A stretch of DNA of 64,000 nucleotides. It comes from Aphrocallistes beatrix (Eukaryota; Porifera; Hexactinellida; Sceptrulophora; Aphrocallistidae). Positions 21,701 through 35,000 of this stretch are shown here, piece by piece (position 1 is the first letter of the stretch; the number at the start of each line of letters is the position of its first letter). Under the pieces are notes generated by a model. That model saw only the letters and a program-made list of their open reading frames with translations. It was not told where the DNA came from and made no database searches. The stretch spans positions 1,868,096 through 1,932,095 of the forward strand of contig OY725499.1 of the NCBI GenBank assembly GCA_963281255.1, written 5' to 3'. The position numbers were made by a program, and so were the translations under genes.

Positions 21701-22217
21701 CTATTGTATTGGTAGAGTAAATACCCTCTATTTGTATTAACCTAAGACTACCGAAATGTACCAGTGGTACAACTTTATGGCTTCTTTTCCATTGAAAATG
21801 GCTGGAGACATCCGCGATATCGCGAGTTTTCGATAATCTAGGATTGAACATGACAATATGCCCTTGGTTAGTTAATTATATAGCTGTTGACTAGTATATA
21901 ATTTATCTTCAGAATTTAGTAATTCACTATCCTCAAACCTATAATAACTAAATATTTGCCTTGTAAATGCAAGGGTTTCGGCAATTTATATTAGCTGTCG
22001 AGTTTTAGACTACATTACAAATAAGTGAACAATTTTCACACTTGAACAACCATTTGTACATAGTAGGAAATGTAGAAAAATATTATTGGTATTATAGCAA
22101 AGCTAAATTGAAAATTGGATGCGTTAGATCTACGATGAATAAATTCTTTCTTTGAAATTTGTGATTTAGCAGATATGATTATCCTTACTATTAAAACTCG
22201 ATGTAATGTGTATATAC

Positions 22218-22400
22218 CAAGGTTGAAACCGCTTCAACCAAATACCAATTTAACCGAATAATGGTTAGACCAAATAATTTGGTTAACCAAATAATTTTCA
22301 TCCTTTCCCAACACATGCTCTTACATGAGGTGGTTTGAAGACAAATAAATCCAATAGGCCAACTTATATTCGATTATATTTTACGAGAGTTATCTTAGCG
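22218..22400. repeat. Family F repeat (GGTTGAAACCGCTTCAACC end)
   Basis: Begins AAGGTTGAAACCGCTTCAAC, contains ATAATTTGGTTAACCAAATA and ACATGAGGTGGTTTGAAGAC, and ends near TATATTCGATTATATTTTA. A second copy is at 50275-50505, where the AAGGTTGAAACCGC end appears inverted at the far side, suggesting inverted termini. Duplicate at 30181-30363. Confidence 0.6.
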
Positions 22401-22770
22401 GCCGATTCAGCGGCGGATTCGCATGTCACGTTCAAATATGAATAACTCAGCAAGCATATGTCGTGGATGAAATCTAATTATACCATTGTGTAGAGGAGCA
22501 TTGGTGCATTCATATTTGATATATGAAATTTTAATATCCCGCGTGATGAGTAAGTAGTGACACTTTTAGTCCATGTCACGTATCTGGTGGAATGAATGGT
22601 AGCAATTAGCCATTTTAACCACATGAAGATGAACTTTGGTGCACCCCTGAAATCCATTTTCAAGACTAAATTCGGAAAACTGGCTGAATGGCATGGGACA
22701 AAGTTTGTATTTACTAGCTTGGTAATAGGCATAACTTCGTACTGATATCCAACTAGGATGTGATCTAGAC

Positions 22771-23247
22771 CAGTGGTTCTCAAACTTTTTCCCTGGCGAC
22801 CCCCCTAACAATTGTCAAATGAATTAACGGCCCTAATTTTTCACCACAGTAAACCCATATTCAATATAGCTGTCCATATATTTTCGCTTTTTGGGTTCTG
22901 TGGCCATAACTTTAGACTATTTAGAATTTTAGATTGAATGTAATTAAAATATAAACATGATACTGAAGGTATTTATACAAGATGTACATATTGATCAAGA
23001 ATTCGGGTAATTACAACGTAGGTTTAAAGAATAAACTCAAGGCGTATCTATTGAAATGAGATAAACTAGTTTATAAACTAGTTTACTTTTAACTAAAAGG
23101 AGTGAAGAATAAACTTGAATCAGAACTTGATAATAAATTTGAGTAAACATCGAGGTGTACTTTCAAAGATGAATTGTATCTCGCGACCCCCTAGAAATTG
23201 TTCCGCGACCCCCCTAAGGGTCGCGACCCCCAGTTTGAGAAACACTG
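22771..23247. mobile_element. hAT-type MITE, 477 bp
   Basis: Left end CAGTGGTTCTCAAACTTTTT, right end CCCCCAGTTTGAGAAACACTG, flanked on both sides by the 8-bp target duplication ATCTAGAC (22763-22770 and 23248-23255). Subterminal CGCGACCCCC repeats are typical of hAT ends. No transposase frame. Duplicate at 30734-31210. Confidence 0.88.
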
Positions 23248-23453
23248 ATCTAGACAAACTTAGCTATTTATCCATAGTTATCTACGCTCCTGATGGATGT
23301 CACTGAATTGGTTACACAATCGATGCTGCATAATTCCTGGTCAATTCATAATTAATTAAATATTCCTAGTAAGAACAGACCAAAATTTATTATTCACGGA
23401 TAAAATTGTTAAGATGAATATTATATAAGGATTTCCTGTTCAAATTCTGCGAA

Positions 23454-23570
23454 ATGCTCTGCGGAATAATCATAGAAAACCCCCAATGCTTGATTTGTAC
23501 TGGTTTTCTCCGCATACAAGGTAATAATATCCGTAGCCACTACCAAACTGCTCACGAGAGGGGTATACAA
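23454..23570 (+). pseudogene. C2H2/BED-like zinc finger fragment of a hAT-type transposase
   Basis: The frame encodes NPQCLICTGFLRIQGNNIRS followed by HYQTAHERG. The C-x2-C, then N-I-R-S-H-Y-x-T-x-H pattern is the N-terminal zinc finger of ZBED/GTF2IRD2-like hAT proteins. Nothing of the catalytic region follows. Could be chance, but the NxRxHYxTxH spacing is specific. Duplicate at 31417-31533. Confidence 0.4.
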
Positions 23571-24608
23571 AATATGCAGGTGAATGGATTTCTGAGACAG
23601 GTATTGCAAACATTCTCGAGAAAATCCCTTGATCTCAACAGTGTCTAAGTATAATTACGTATGCGTGGAATGCTTCTCTTGAATCACCAGATGTTTGTTG
23701 GATCCAAATTTCGGGCAAGTCAAATATTTTATATATAAATAGACTATGTTGATTTGTGAAAAATAGGAACTTCTTGTGTGGTACATTCTTTAGAAATGTG
23801 TGTTTGACGCACTCTACACTTCCAGGTTATGACAACAAATGAGAATGAGTTGATTGCATTTGATAAAGAACACTAAGTGCTATGAAGAGGTAAAAACAAA
23901 AAACAAAAACAACATGAATACAAAATAAAAACAATAACAATGACAACAACAGCACGGGATATAAAATAAAATAAAATAAAGTCATATAGTATAGAAGTTG
24001 AATCTATTTAATTGGCTTAATTGAAGAATTGGATTACATATTATTAACCGACAAACAGGTTCATAATGACAGCCAGTATTTTGTAGATATAATCTAAATA
24101 TAGAGGGACAATCGAGAAATTCATTTAATTTTTCCCTTTACCAGAAAATCCAATCCAGCGTGTAGTTCCAGGTCCTAAATATACCCATATATCGGTTTCA
24201 AAAAGTAACGCTGCGCAAATACTTCCAAATCCGTTGCCCACTTCCCATTCTTATCCATCCCTGTCTTAGTTACCCAATCCTTTACACTTCTGTAGTTACT
24301 TTGCTGGTAAACATATTTAGTCCTTAAAAAGGCGTCACAACTATTTTTTAATCTACCTAACATGTTATTAACTATAATTGTGCGTAAATTAAAATGATTT
24401 TCCTGACTACCGGTAAGGATAAACGAAAGAGCTCGAAAGTAACAATTTCCATCACCCACTATTTTTCAACAACACAAGGTTTACAATCTCTAAGATCTTG
24501 TTGATCCAAATGAGGATCGATTTCATAATTAATATAATTAGAAAGTCTTTATTTGGCGGGCGGAAGGGAGGCAACTTTAAACGTAAAATATCTTGTTCTA
24601 CAAGATCT

Positions 24609-24657
24609 GAATCAGTGATAATATCGACAGCGTCACTGTCGATATTATCACTGATTC
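24609..24657. repeat. Perfect 22-bp hairpin
   Basis: GAATCAGTGATAATATCGAC-AG, five-base loop CGTCA, then the exact inverse ending at 24657. It lies in the transposase remnant, just upstream of the OTU region. Duplicate at 32572-32620. Confidence 0.9.
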
Positions 24658-25782
24658 GTGAGACAGAAAAGTCACGTTTTTTCAAATCAGATAATCTCTG
24701 ACGCAAGGTACAAATTTTAGCTTTATTTTTTCATTTTTATCTACACTAATTTTACATTTCTTTTTTTCAGTTTCATTTATGTCATTACCTGCACCTAATT
24801 TTATTTTATTTTTATTATTTACTAATGGTCTAACTTGAGAAAAACTGATAGATTTAGATATTAAATAGCTATTACATTTCTTCTTACTCCTTCTCTGCCA
24901 TTCCACCTGACAATTCTCCTCCTCAGAAGGATCTCTTTTACGCTTATAACTTTTAAATACCTTCTTAGCTCTAGGATGAAAAGCAAAGCAAAAAGCTGAT
25001 AATCTTTTAACCCACGCTTGCCACAGGAATGTGTTGCGTCATTTCCGGTTTAAGCCATTTTCAATGGGGAAGCCATATAAGTTTGGGGTTACTACTATAA
25101 ATAAAAAAATCCCAAATGCTTTCAAGGGTTTTAATTAGGTTAGGATGCATAATCCTTATCAGATCCCCTGGTCTTAAACCAGTACGAGAATTTAATATGT
25201 CTATCTTTACTATACGCATTCAATTTTCTACAATTGCATTACTATAATGACTCATGTAAACATCAGATTCACTGGAACCAAATCCCAAAATAATGCCTGA
25301 CCATAGTGGATTATAGCCATATAATGGGTAAGTAGATATTCAATAATTTCGGGGTTATAACAAGGTTGGCTTCCAAACAAGGTTTCTCATTCAAAAGTAA
25401 AATTTCGGATTTACACTTCTCATAAATTGTGTTAAAATGCTTACCAAATGGGGATTTATCGCGATAGGTTTACCCTCATTTTCCACAAAAGATGTCAAAT
25501 CATTACTATCCTCGGGTTCAACATATTCATCATCGCAACTTTTACTATAACTAATAAATGACTCTTAATTTTGTATATGCTTCTCAACATTCTTATTGAA
25601 ATTTCGGTTTAAAAAGACATAGCACAAATCCATAAAAACATCATCTAAATTTATCATTTGCGTACAATTTATCATATATCCTATAGTATGAAGAAACAAT
25701 TTTCGAACTGGTTTAGATAACTTGAACTTTTTATTCACATTAAAAGATATTCCATTAATTAGTAAAGATATTCCATTAATTA

Positions 25783-25823
25783 GCAATTCGGCGTTATTCA
25801 AGTGAAGAATAACGCCGAATTGC
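25783..25823. repeat. Perfect 17-bp hairpin beside a tandem 21-bp duplication
   Basis: GCAATTCGGCGTTATTC, loop AAGTGAA, then GAATAACGCCGAATTGC. Immediately left, TTCCATTAATTAGTAAAGAT is tandemly duplicated, giving LLINGISLLINGIS in the encoded protein. Duplicate at 33746-33786. Confidence 0.9.
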
Positions 25824-26730
25824 ATACAAACCTCCTCCTGACTAAATAATAACTTCCAACATTTCTCCAAGTATGTGAAAATATCAGATTTAATAAAAGC
25901 GTTACAAACACTATAAATAAGGGCCCAGCTATAATCAATCTCGAAATGGCCAATATTAATTTTTCTACTTAAGACCTTTTTTGAGTCAAGAGACCATTTA
26001 TGTAAGAAATAAGATATTTCTGCAGAAGAATGAGCTGAACTAATTATTTCAGCTAATGGCAAAGGGCTGGTTGTGACCTCAGGGTGACGAATAGTCAATG
26101 CATAATAAAAAAACACGCTTTTGGCTCGAGTTTATTTTTCTAATAATATACCCGGTAGATTCTAAATGCACAATTACTTTCCTACCCTTAAAATAATTCA
26201 AAACTTTTGATCTCGAGAATACATATGAACTATGAACGGATCATGGCCTAAAGACTGGATGTACCCTCGAAGTATATTATTAACTGTAATATTTCTATAA
26301 TATTTCTGTAAACCAGAAAGTTCGCTCCAATTATCGTTAGAAAACCTTTGAAGACAAGACAAATCAAACTAAGCCTTCCTCAAGACGCAGGCACTTCCTA
26401 CATTGTTAAAGTTACCAAAAGATAACGCAGAGCTCTCACAATTGGGATGGGGAAACTGTTCATAAAAGTAGTTACCAACTGATTTATCAATTAAATTAGA
26501 GGCTACCTGTAATCTTAAACTATTCGACAATTTTCTTGAATGGCAATGTCCACATTTGAATGCTCAGGGGATAAGGTACCCATTACTTCATAATTGACAG
26601 TAATGTTAACAGGCCGAGAGGAAAAAGGTTCACTCTGTATTGTAAATTTAAAACGAAGACAATTAGAAAACTTGCATTCTGCATGAGCAGTGAAAAAACA
26701 AGTATTGCTTTTCCTACTATTAATTTTACC

Positions 26731-26930
26731 NNNNNNNNNNNNNNNNNNNNNNNNNNNNNNNNNNNNNNNNNNNNNNNNNNNNNNNNNNNNNNNNNNNNNN
26801 NNNNNNNNNNNNNNNNNNNNNNNNNNNNNNNNNNNNNNNNNNNNNNNNNNNNNNNNNNNNNNNNNNNNNNNNNNNNNNNNNNNNNNNNNNNNNNNNNNNN
26901 NNNNNNNNNNNNNNNNNNNNNNNNNNNNNN
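26731..26930. other. Assembly gap, 200 N
   Basis: Exactly 200 N, the usual placeholder for an unknown distance. Because the flanks are the same 7,763 bp, the real distance is probably negative: the contigs overlap. Confidence 0.97.
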
Positions 26931-27608
26931 TAAAGAAGAAGTTCTCCAAGTAATTGTCTCATTGAAGGATAAAATAATCGATTCTATCAAATCTTGTACT
27001 CCATTATCTAAGCTACATTCTGAACTTCATAGTAGAAGTCATCTTTCTTTTCAAGAGATTCTAGATTGGAGACACGATCACTACCCTTTAATCAACAGTG
27101 CAATTGATGAAACGATGGATCTCGACACCACTCAGCAGATATGTGATATATTAACACAATTTTATTTGGAAAGTTATGAGGTAAAGATCCCAGAATATCA
27201 GTATACTTCTCAAGATTTTGAATTTTCCACTAAATGGGCTAATGAAAGCATGAATTATTCGACCAAAGTATTATTACCTGTAATCAAAGAACATCTCGTA
27301 AAACATTTCGGCCATGAAATACATCCGAAATCCAATTCAACACTTCCATTTCCCTTTCAAACAACTCGGTGTCCAATTGAAGACATGTGTTTAACTTGGG
27401 GAGGTAACTGTGACGGAGTTGAATTAGTAAATACGTGTTCAGTGTAGAACAGTGATTTACACAGGATTCACTGAAAATGATAAATCATAAAATATATGAG
27501 GGGGGACAGATTTTGCAGGGGGGACAGTTTCTGACATGTACCATGGATATTTGACAGAATCTGTCCCCCCGGACAGATTTTGTAGGGGGGACACTTTCTG
27601 TCAAAACA
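26931..27608 (+). mobile_element. Ginger element right end, contig-2 copy
   Basis: Holds the unknown downstream frame (to 27447) and the right inverted repeat (27442-27608), followed by GTGC. It has no transposase or left end of its own, because the contig begins here. This is what an unmerged overlap would produce, not an independent insertion. Confidence 0.8.
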
Positions 27609-30600
27609 GTGCCCTTTGGGCGTCTGAGCTCACACTGATTAATTATAAGGGATATAACATCACCAAATATATGTGTCTTACTGCTATCATCGATATCAGT
27701 CGAAAAATATCAGAATTGATCAGCTTTCTGTGCCTGGCAGTTTCTTCAATCAATTCGTTACAGAGATATAGAATTGTATATATACACATACGTATAAACT
27801 ATAGATTAAACGAACATTAATTGAGTTCTTATAGCAAGGGTATATATATATATATCTGTAATGAATTGATTGAAAAAACTGCCAGGCACAGAAAGCAGAT
27901 TTTTGGCATGTGGGAGTCTTTTGGTTATGGCTTCACTAAGTTTTCGACTATAACTCAGTCATTTTAGGTGATAGAAGGTTGAAATTTTAATAGATTGTGT
28001 ATATTAATATTACAAGCGCGCTTCGCTTCGCTTGCTTGCGCTGCGCGGCTGGCGGACACTTCGTGTCCGCCGGAGGCTCCCTTCGGTCGCCTGGAGGTGA
28101 CATTGGTTAATTATAAGGGAGATATCATCTCTAAATATGTCTATCTTAGTTTTAAAATCGATATCACTCGAAAAAACACCAAATTTGTCAATTTTTATTA
28201 ATTGTATTATAGCTTAATAGGAAGTAGCCTATTTGCTATCAAATGGGACTAAATTTGAATGTCTAGCTATCGTTGTTTTCAAGATATAGCCCCAACTGAC
28301 CAAAACACGTTTCCATAGCAACACTGGAATGTAAGAACATTCCATGAAAAAATTCCAAATTTTTAGTATCAACACATTCACTTCTCAGTTCTATGCGAAA
28401 GACCTTAAATAAAAACACTTAGAAGTGCCCTTGAACGGCCTCTGAAAATCACTAAATTTGACCCAAATATAACCTGTTGCGCAACCATTTGATGGCTAAT
28501 CTAAATTTTAACAACGGATATGGGTGCTTTGACACCATATTTATATATGCTGGTAATATATTCCTAAGCTCTATTGTGCTTTGTTAATGATTTAAGGCAG
28601 CTCATGTATTTCTTCAACCATCTTCTACTGCATCCCTAGTGCCAAATTCGCAAGTTACTCTGAGGCCTTATTACAGTAGGCTATGGATTCACATATTTTA
28701 CATATGGTACAACTATCACCAAAAAATGATGGGTCATCATTCTGTCATGACGTCATCATCACGCACCAAAAAGTGAAAATTTAACAAATTTTGTGCTTTT
28801 TCGAGTGATACCGATTATATTAGTAAGACAGACGTATTTAGAGCTGTTACTTATTTACCTTATAATTTATCAATGTGAGCCTAGACGTCCAAAGTATTCT
28901 TCTAGTGGACACAATGTGTCCGCCAGCAGCGCAAGCAAGTGAAGCGTGCTTGTATTTTAAGAAATATTAACGATTTCTGCCTTGGTGCGTGGTGTTTAAA
29001 ATTTTAAATTTAAATATTGGAGTATTATGAATATTTCAATTTTATATTATATTAAAACTAGACATACCGTATTGCTTCGAATAAGCGCCCGGGCGCTTAT
29101 TTATTTCGTTCACCCTTTAGACCCGGCGCTTATTCAAGCCCCGGCGCTTATTTTTTTCATTCGCTATTTTGACCCGGCGCTCTTTTTTTTGTTTACTACA
29201 TTGACTGGCACTTTTATTTTTGCCACAACTGAGAATGTTAGTTTTATTAAAAAAGGATAATGTAATGTTTCAAAAAGCACTTGTATCTATGCTAAAATGC
29301 CCCGGCCCTTATTCGAGCCCCTGCGCTTATTCGAGCCCCGGCGCTTATTCAAGCCCCGGCGCTTATTCAGGGAAATACGGTATTCTTAGGTTAGATTGGT
29401 TTCTCAAGGTTAGTTTGGTTTCACAACTGAGAATGTATTCATCTCATATCAAGCTTGCAACCGAATGGTAAGTAGTATACCAGATACTATTTGACAAATA
29501 TGATATTCGGTTGAGAACCGAATATCAGGATTCGTATTTTGGGTGGAGTACCAAATATCAGTATTCGTATTTGGTTTGAGTAACTGAATATATCAGCATT
29601 CGTATTCGGTTAAGGAACTATTCATGAATACTGATATTCAATTCCATCGGTTTCAACCTTGTTCTATTGTATTGGTAGAGTAAATACCCTCTATTTGTAT
29701 TAACCTAAGACTACCGAAATGTACCAGTGGTACAACTTTATGGCTTCTTTTCCATTGAAAATGGCTGGAGACATCCGCGATATCGCGAGTTTTCGATAAT
29801 CTAGGATTGAACATGACAATATGCCCTTGGTTAGTTAATTATATAGCTGTTGACTAGTATATAATTTATCTTCAGAATTTAGTAATTCACTATCCTCAAA
29901 CCTATAATAACTAAATATTTGCCTTGTAAATGCAAGGGTTTCGGCAATTTATATTAGCTGTCGAGTTTTAGACTACATTACAAATAAGTGAACAATTTTC
30001 ACACTTGAACAACCATTTGTACATAGTAGGAAATGTAGAAAAATATTATTGGTATTATAGCAAAGCTAAATTGAAAATTGGATGCGTTAGATCTACGATG
30101 AATAAATTCTTTCTTTGAAATTTGTGATTTAGCAGATATGATTATCCTTACTATTAAAACTCGATGTAATGTGTATATACCAAGGTTGAAACCGCTTCAA
30201 CCAAATACCAATTTAACCGAATAATGGTTAGACCAAATAATTTGGTTAACCAAATAATTTTCATCCTTTCCCAACACATGCTCTTACATGAGGTGGTTTG
30301 AAGACAAATAAATCCAATAGGCCAACTTATATTCGATTATATTTTACGAGAGTTATCTTAGCGGCCGATTCAGCGGCGGATTCGCATGTCACGTTCAAAT
30401 ATGAATAACTCAGCAAGCATATGTCGTGGATGAAATCTAATTATACCATTGTGTAGAGGAGCATTGGTGCATTCATATTTGATATATGAAATTTTAATAT
30501 CCCGCGTGATGAGTAAGTAGTGACACTTTTAGTCCATGTCACGTATCTGGTGGAATGAATGGTAGCAATTAGCCATTTTAACCACATGAAGATGAACTTT

Positions 30601-30733
30601 GGTGCACCCCTGAAATCCATTTTCAAGACTAAATTCGGAAAACTGGCTGAATGGCATGGGACAAAGTTTGTATTTACTAGCTTGGTAATAGGCATAACTT
30701 CGTACTGATATCCAACTAGGATGTGATCTAGAC

Positions 30734-31210
30734 CAGTGGTTCTCAAACTTTTTCCCTGGCGACCCCCCTAACAATTGTCAAATGAATTAACGGCCCTAAT
30801 TTTTCACCACAGTAAACCCATATTCAATATAGCTGTCCATATATTTTCGCTTTTTGGGTTCTGTGGCCATAACTTTAGACTATTTAGAATTTTAGATTGA
30901 ATGTAATTAAAATATAAACATGATACTGAAGGTATTTATACAAGATGTACATATTGATCAAGAATTCGGGTAATTACAACGTAGGTTTAAAGAATAAACT
31001 CAAGGCGTATCTATTGAAATGAGATAAACTAGTTTATAAACTAGTTTACTTTTAACTAAAAGGAGTGAAGAATAAACTTGAATCAGAACTTGATAATAAA
31101 TTTGAGTAAACATCGAGGTGTACTTTCAAAGATGAATTGTATCTCGCGACCCCCTAGAAATTGTTCCGCGACCCCCCTAAGGGTCGCGACCCCCAGTTTG
31201 AGAAACACTG
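30734..31210. mobile_element. hAT-type MITE, contig-2 copy
   Basis: Same element and same ATCTAGAC target duplication (30726-30733 and 31211-31218) as 22771-23247. Identical flanks mean it is the same insertion, assembled twice. Confidence 0.85.
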
Positions 31211-32082
31211 ATCTAGACAAACTTAGCTATTTATCCATAGTTATCTACGCTCCTGATGGATGTCACTGAATTGGTTACACAATCGATGCTGCATAATTCC
31301 TGGTCAATTCATAATTAATTAAATATTCCTAGTAAGAACAGACCAAAATTTATTATTCACGGATAAAATTGTTAAGATGAATATTATATAAGGATTTCCT
31401 GTTCAAATTCTGCGAAATGCTCTGCGGAATAATCATAGAAAACCCCCAATGCTTGATTTGTACTGGTTTTCTCCGCATACAAGGTAATAATATCCGTAGC
31501 CACTACCAAACTGCTCACGAGAGGGGTATACAAAATATGCAGGTGAATGGATTTCTGAGACAGGTATTGCAAACATTCTCGAGAAAATCCCTTGATCTCA
31601 ACAGTGTCTAAGTATAATTACGTATGCGTGGAATGCTTCTCTTGAATCACCAGATGTTTGTTGGATCCAAATTTCGGGCAAGTCAAATATTTTATATATA
31701 AATAGACTATGTTGATTTGTGAAAAATAGGAACTTCTTGTGTGGTACATTCTTTAGAAATGTGTGTTTGACGCACTCTACACTTCCAGGTTATGACAACA
31801 AATGAGAATGAGTTGATTGCATTTGATAAAGAACACTAAGTGCTATGAAGAGGTAAAAACAAAAAACAAAAACAACATGAATACAAAATAAAAACAATAA
31901 CAATGACAACAACAGCACGGGATATAAAATAAAATAAAATAAAGTCATATAGTATAGAAGTTGAATCTATTTAATTGGCTTAATTGAAGAATTGGATTAC
32001 ATATTATTAACCGACAAACAGGTTCATAATGACAGCCAGTATTTTGTAGATATAATCTAAATATAGAGGGACAATCGAGAAA

Positions 32083-35000
32083 TTCATTTAATTTTTCCCT
32101 TTACCAGAAAATCCAATCCAGCGTGTAGTTCCAGGTCCTAAATATACCCATATATCGGTTTCAAAAAGTAACGCTGCGCAAATACTTCCAAATCCGTTGC
32201 CCACTTCCCATTCTTATCCATCCCTGTCTTAGTTACCCAATCCTTTACACTTCTGTAGTTACTTTGCTGGTAAACATATTTAGTCCTTAAAAAGGCGTCA
32301 CAACTATTTTTTAATCTACCTAACATGTTATTAACTATAATTGTGCGTAAATTAAAATGATTTTCCTGACTACCGGTAAGGATAAACGAAAGAGCTCGAA
32401 AGTAACAATTTCCATCACCCACTATTTTTCAACAACACAAGGTTTACAATCTCTAAGATCTTGTTGATCCAAATGAGGATCGATTTCATAATTAATATAA
32501 TTAGAAAGTCTTTATTTGGCGGGCGGAAGGGAGGCAACTTTAAACGTAAAATATCTTGTTCTACAAGATCTGAATCAGTGATAATATCGACAGCGTCACT
32601 GTCGATATTATCACTGATTCGTGAGACAGAAAAGTCACGTTTTTTCAAATCAGATAATCTCTGACGCAAGGTACAAATTTTAGCTTTATTTTTTCATTTT
32701 TATCTACACTAATTTTACATTTCTTTTTTTCAGTTTCATTTATGTCATTACCTGCACCTAATTTTATTTTATTTTTATTATTTACTAATGGTCTAACTTG
32801 AGAAAAACTGATAGATTTAGATATTAAATAGCTATTACATTTCTTCTTACTCCTTCTCTGCCATTCCACCTGACAATTCTCCTCCTCAGAAGGATCTCTT
32901 TTACGCTTATAACTTTTAAATACCTTCTTAGCTCTAGGATGAAAAGCAAAGCAAAAAGCTGATAATCTTTTAACCCACGCTTGCCACAGGAATGTGTTGC
33001 GTCATTTCCGGTTTAAGCCATTTTCAATGGGGAAGCCATATAAGTTTGGGGTTACTACTATAAATAAAAAAATCCCAAATGCTTTCAAGGGTTTTAATTA
33101 GGTTAGGATGCATAATCCTTATCAGATCCCCTGGTCTTAAACCAGTACGAGAATTTAATATGTCTATCTTTACTATACGCATTCAATTTTCTACAATTGC
33201 ATTACTATAATGACTCATGTAAACATCAGATTCACTGGAACCAAATCCCAAAATAATGCCTGACCATAGTGGATTATAGCCATATAATGGGTAAGTAGAT
33301 ATTCAATAATTTCGGGGTTATAACAAGGTTGGCTTCCAAACAAGGTTTCTCATTCAAAAGTAAAATTTCGGATTTACACTTCTCATAAATTGTGTTAAAA
33401 TGCTTACCAAATGGGGATTTATCGCGATAGGTTTACCCTCATTTTCCACAAAAGATGTCAAATCATTACTATCCTCGGGTTCAACATATTCATCATCGCA
33501 ACTTTTACTATAACTAATAAATGACTCTTAATTTTGTATATGCTTCTCAACATTCTTATTGAAATTTCGGTTTAAAAAGACATAGCACAAATCCATAAAA
33601 ACATCATCTAAATTTATCATTTGCGTACAATTTATCATATATCCTATAGTATGAAGAAACAATTTTCGAACTGGTTTAGATAACTTGAACTTTTTATTCA
33701 CATTAAAAGATATTCCATTAATTAGTAAAGATATTCCATTAATTAGCAATTCGGCGTTATTCAAGTGAAGAATAACGCCGAATTGCATACAAACCTCCTC
33801 CTGACTAAATAATAACTTCCAACATTTCTCCAAGTATGTGAAAATATCAGATTTAATAAAAGCGTTACAAACACTATAAATAAGGGCCCAGCTATAATCA
33901 ATCTCGAAATGGCCAATATTAATTTTTCTACTTAAGACCTTTTTTGAGTCAAGAGACCATTTATGTAAGAAATAAGATATTTCTGCAGAAGAATGAGCTG
34001 AACTAATTATTTCAGCTAATGGCAAAGGGCTGGTTGTGACCTCAGGGTGACGAATAGTCAATGCATAATAAAAAAACACGCTTTTGGCTCGAGTTTATTT
34101 TTCTAATAATATACCCGGTAGATTCTAAATGCACAATTACTTTCCTACCCTTAAAATAATTCAAAACTTTTGATCTCGAGAATACATATGAACTATGAAC
34201 GGATCATGGCCTAAAGACTGGATGTACCCTCGAAGTATATTATTAACTGTAATATTTCTATAATATTTCTGTAAACCAGAAAGTTCGCTCCAATTATCGT
34301 TAGAAAACCTTTGAAGACAAGACAAATCAAACTAAGCCTTCCTCAAGACGCAGGCACTTCCTACATTGTTAAAGTTACCAAAAGATAACGCAGAGCTCTC
34401 ACAATTGGGATGGGGAAACTGTTCATAAAAGTAGTTACCAACTGATTTATCAATTAAATTAGAGGCTACCTGTAATCTTAAACTATTCGACAATTTTCTT
34501 GAATGGCAATGTCCACATTTGAATGCTCAGGGGATAAGGTACCCATTACTTCATAATTGACAGTAATGTTAACAGGCCGAGAGGAAAAAGGTTCACTCTG
34601 TATTGTAAATTTAAAACGAAGACAATTAGAAAACTTGCATTCTGCATGAGCAGTGAAAAAACAAGTATTGCTTTTCCTACTATTAATTTTACCTATTTTT
34701 TTGTATTTAAAGCAAATAACACAAACAAATTTCTCTTCGATCTTAGCATTAAAGGCATTGGTCCAATCCCTCGAAAAGATAGCTCGGTTGCCCTGTAACA
34801 TCGCTATATTTTCCCATTCACCCAAAGTAAAATTAAATTCCCCATTAGAAATACTAGGGAGATTTATCACATCGTTGAGATTTCGATCACTTTTAGTATT
34901 AGTTATTCAACGTTTAAGCAATCAAGTTCCAGTTCTTGAATAGATTGTGGAATATCTAACATGGAGGTTGACTCAAGACAACTATAATTATCTCTACTCT

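Larger units (their letters stand above)
18968..26730. repeat. 7,763-bp duplicated block, copy 1 (end of contig 1)
   Basis: The sequence from TAAAGAAGAAGTT at 18968 to the base before the N gap recurs at 26931-34693 with a constant offset of 7,963. Every open frame and every spot compared is the same in both copies. Copy 1 ends exactly at the gap and copy 2 begins exactly after it, the pattern of two contigs that overlap but were not merged. Confidence 0.95.
24120..26730 (-). pseudogene. Transposase with C-terminal OTU domain, copy 1, cut by contig end
   Basis: Identical to the right-hand part of the full remnant at 32083-35321. It holds the OTU domain (24175-24459, GDGNCYFRALSFILTGSQEN), the HFEIDYSWALI region (25565-26116) and the frame to PEHSNVDIAIQEN (26515). 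It is broken by the gap at 26731, so its 5' part is absent. See the copy 2 entry for the description. Confidence 0.75.
26931..34693. repeat. 7,763-bp duplicated block, copy 2 (start of contig 2)
   Basis: Repeats 18968-26730 at offset 7,963. Contents by offset: Ginger right end 26931-27608, family A 27613-27823 and 27848-28948, family B 28276-28696, CCGTATT MITE 29065-29382, hAT MITE 30734-31210, zinc-finger fragment 31417-31533, OTU transposase 32083 onward. Unlike copy 1, the transposase continues uninterrupted past 34693. Confidence 0.95.

Noticed and set aside
22478..22811. Two overlapping minus-strand frames of 81-101 codons
   Set aside because: They cross the hAT MITE end and its target duplication and show no conserved motif.
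18968..34693. Recent tandem duplication of biological origin
   Set aside because: The copies end and begin exactly at an N gap and show no differences, which points to unmerged contig overlap.
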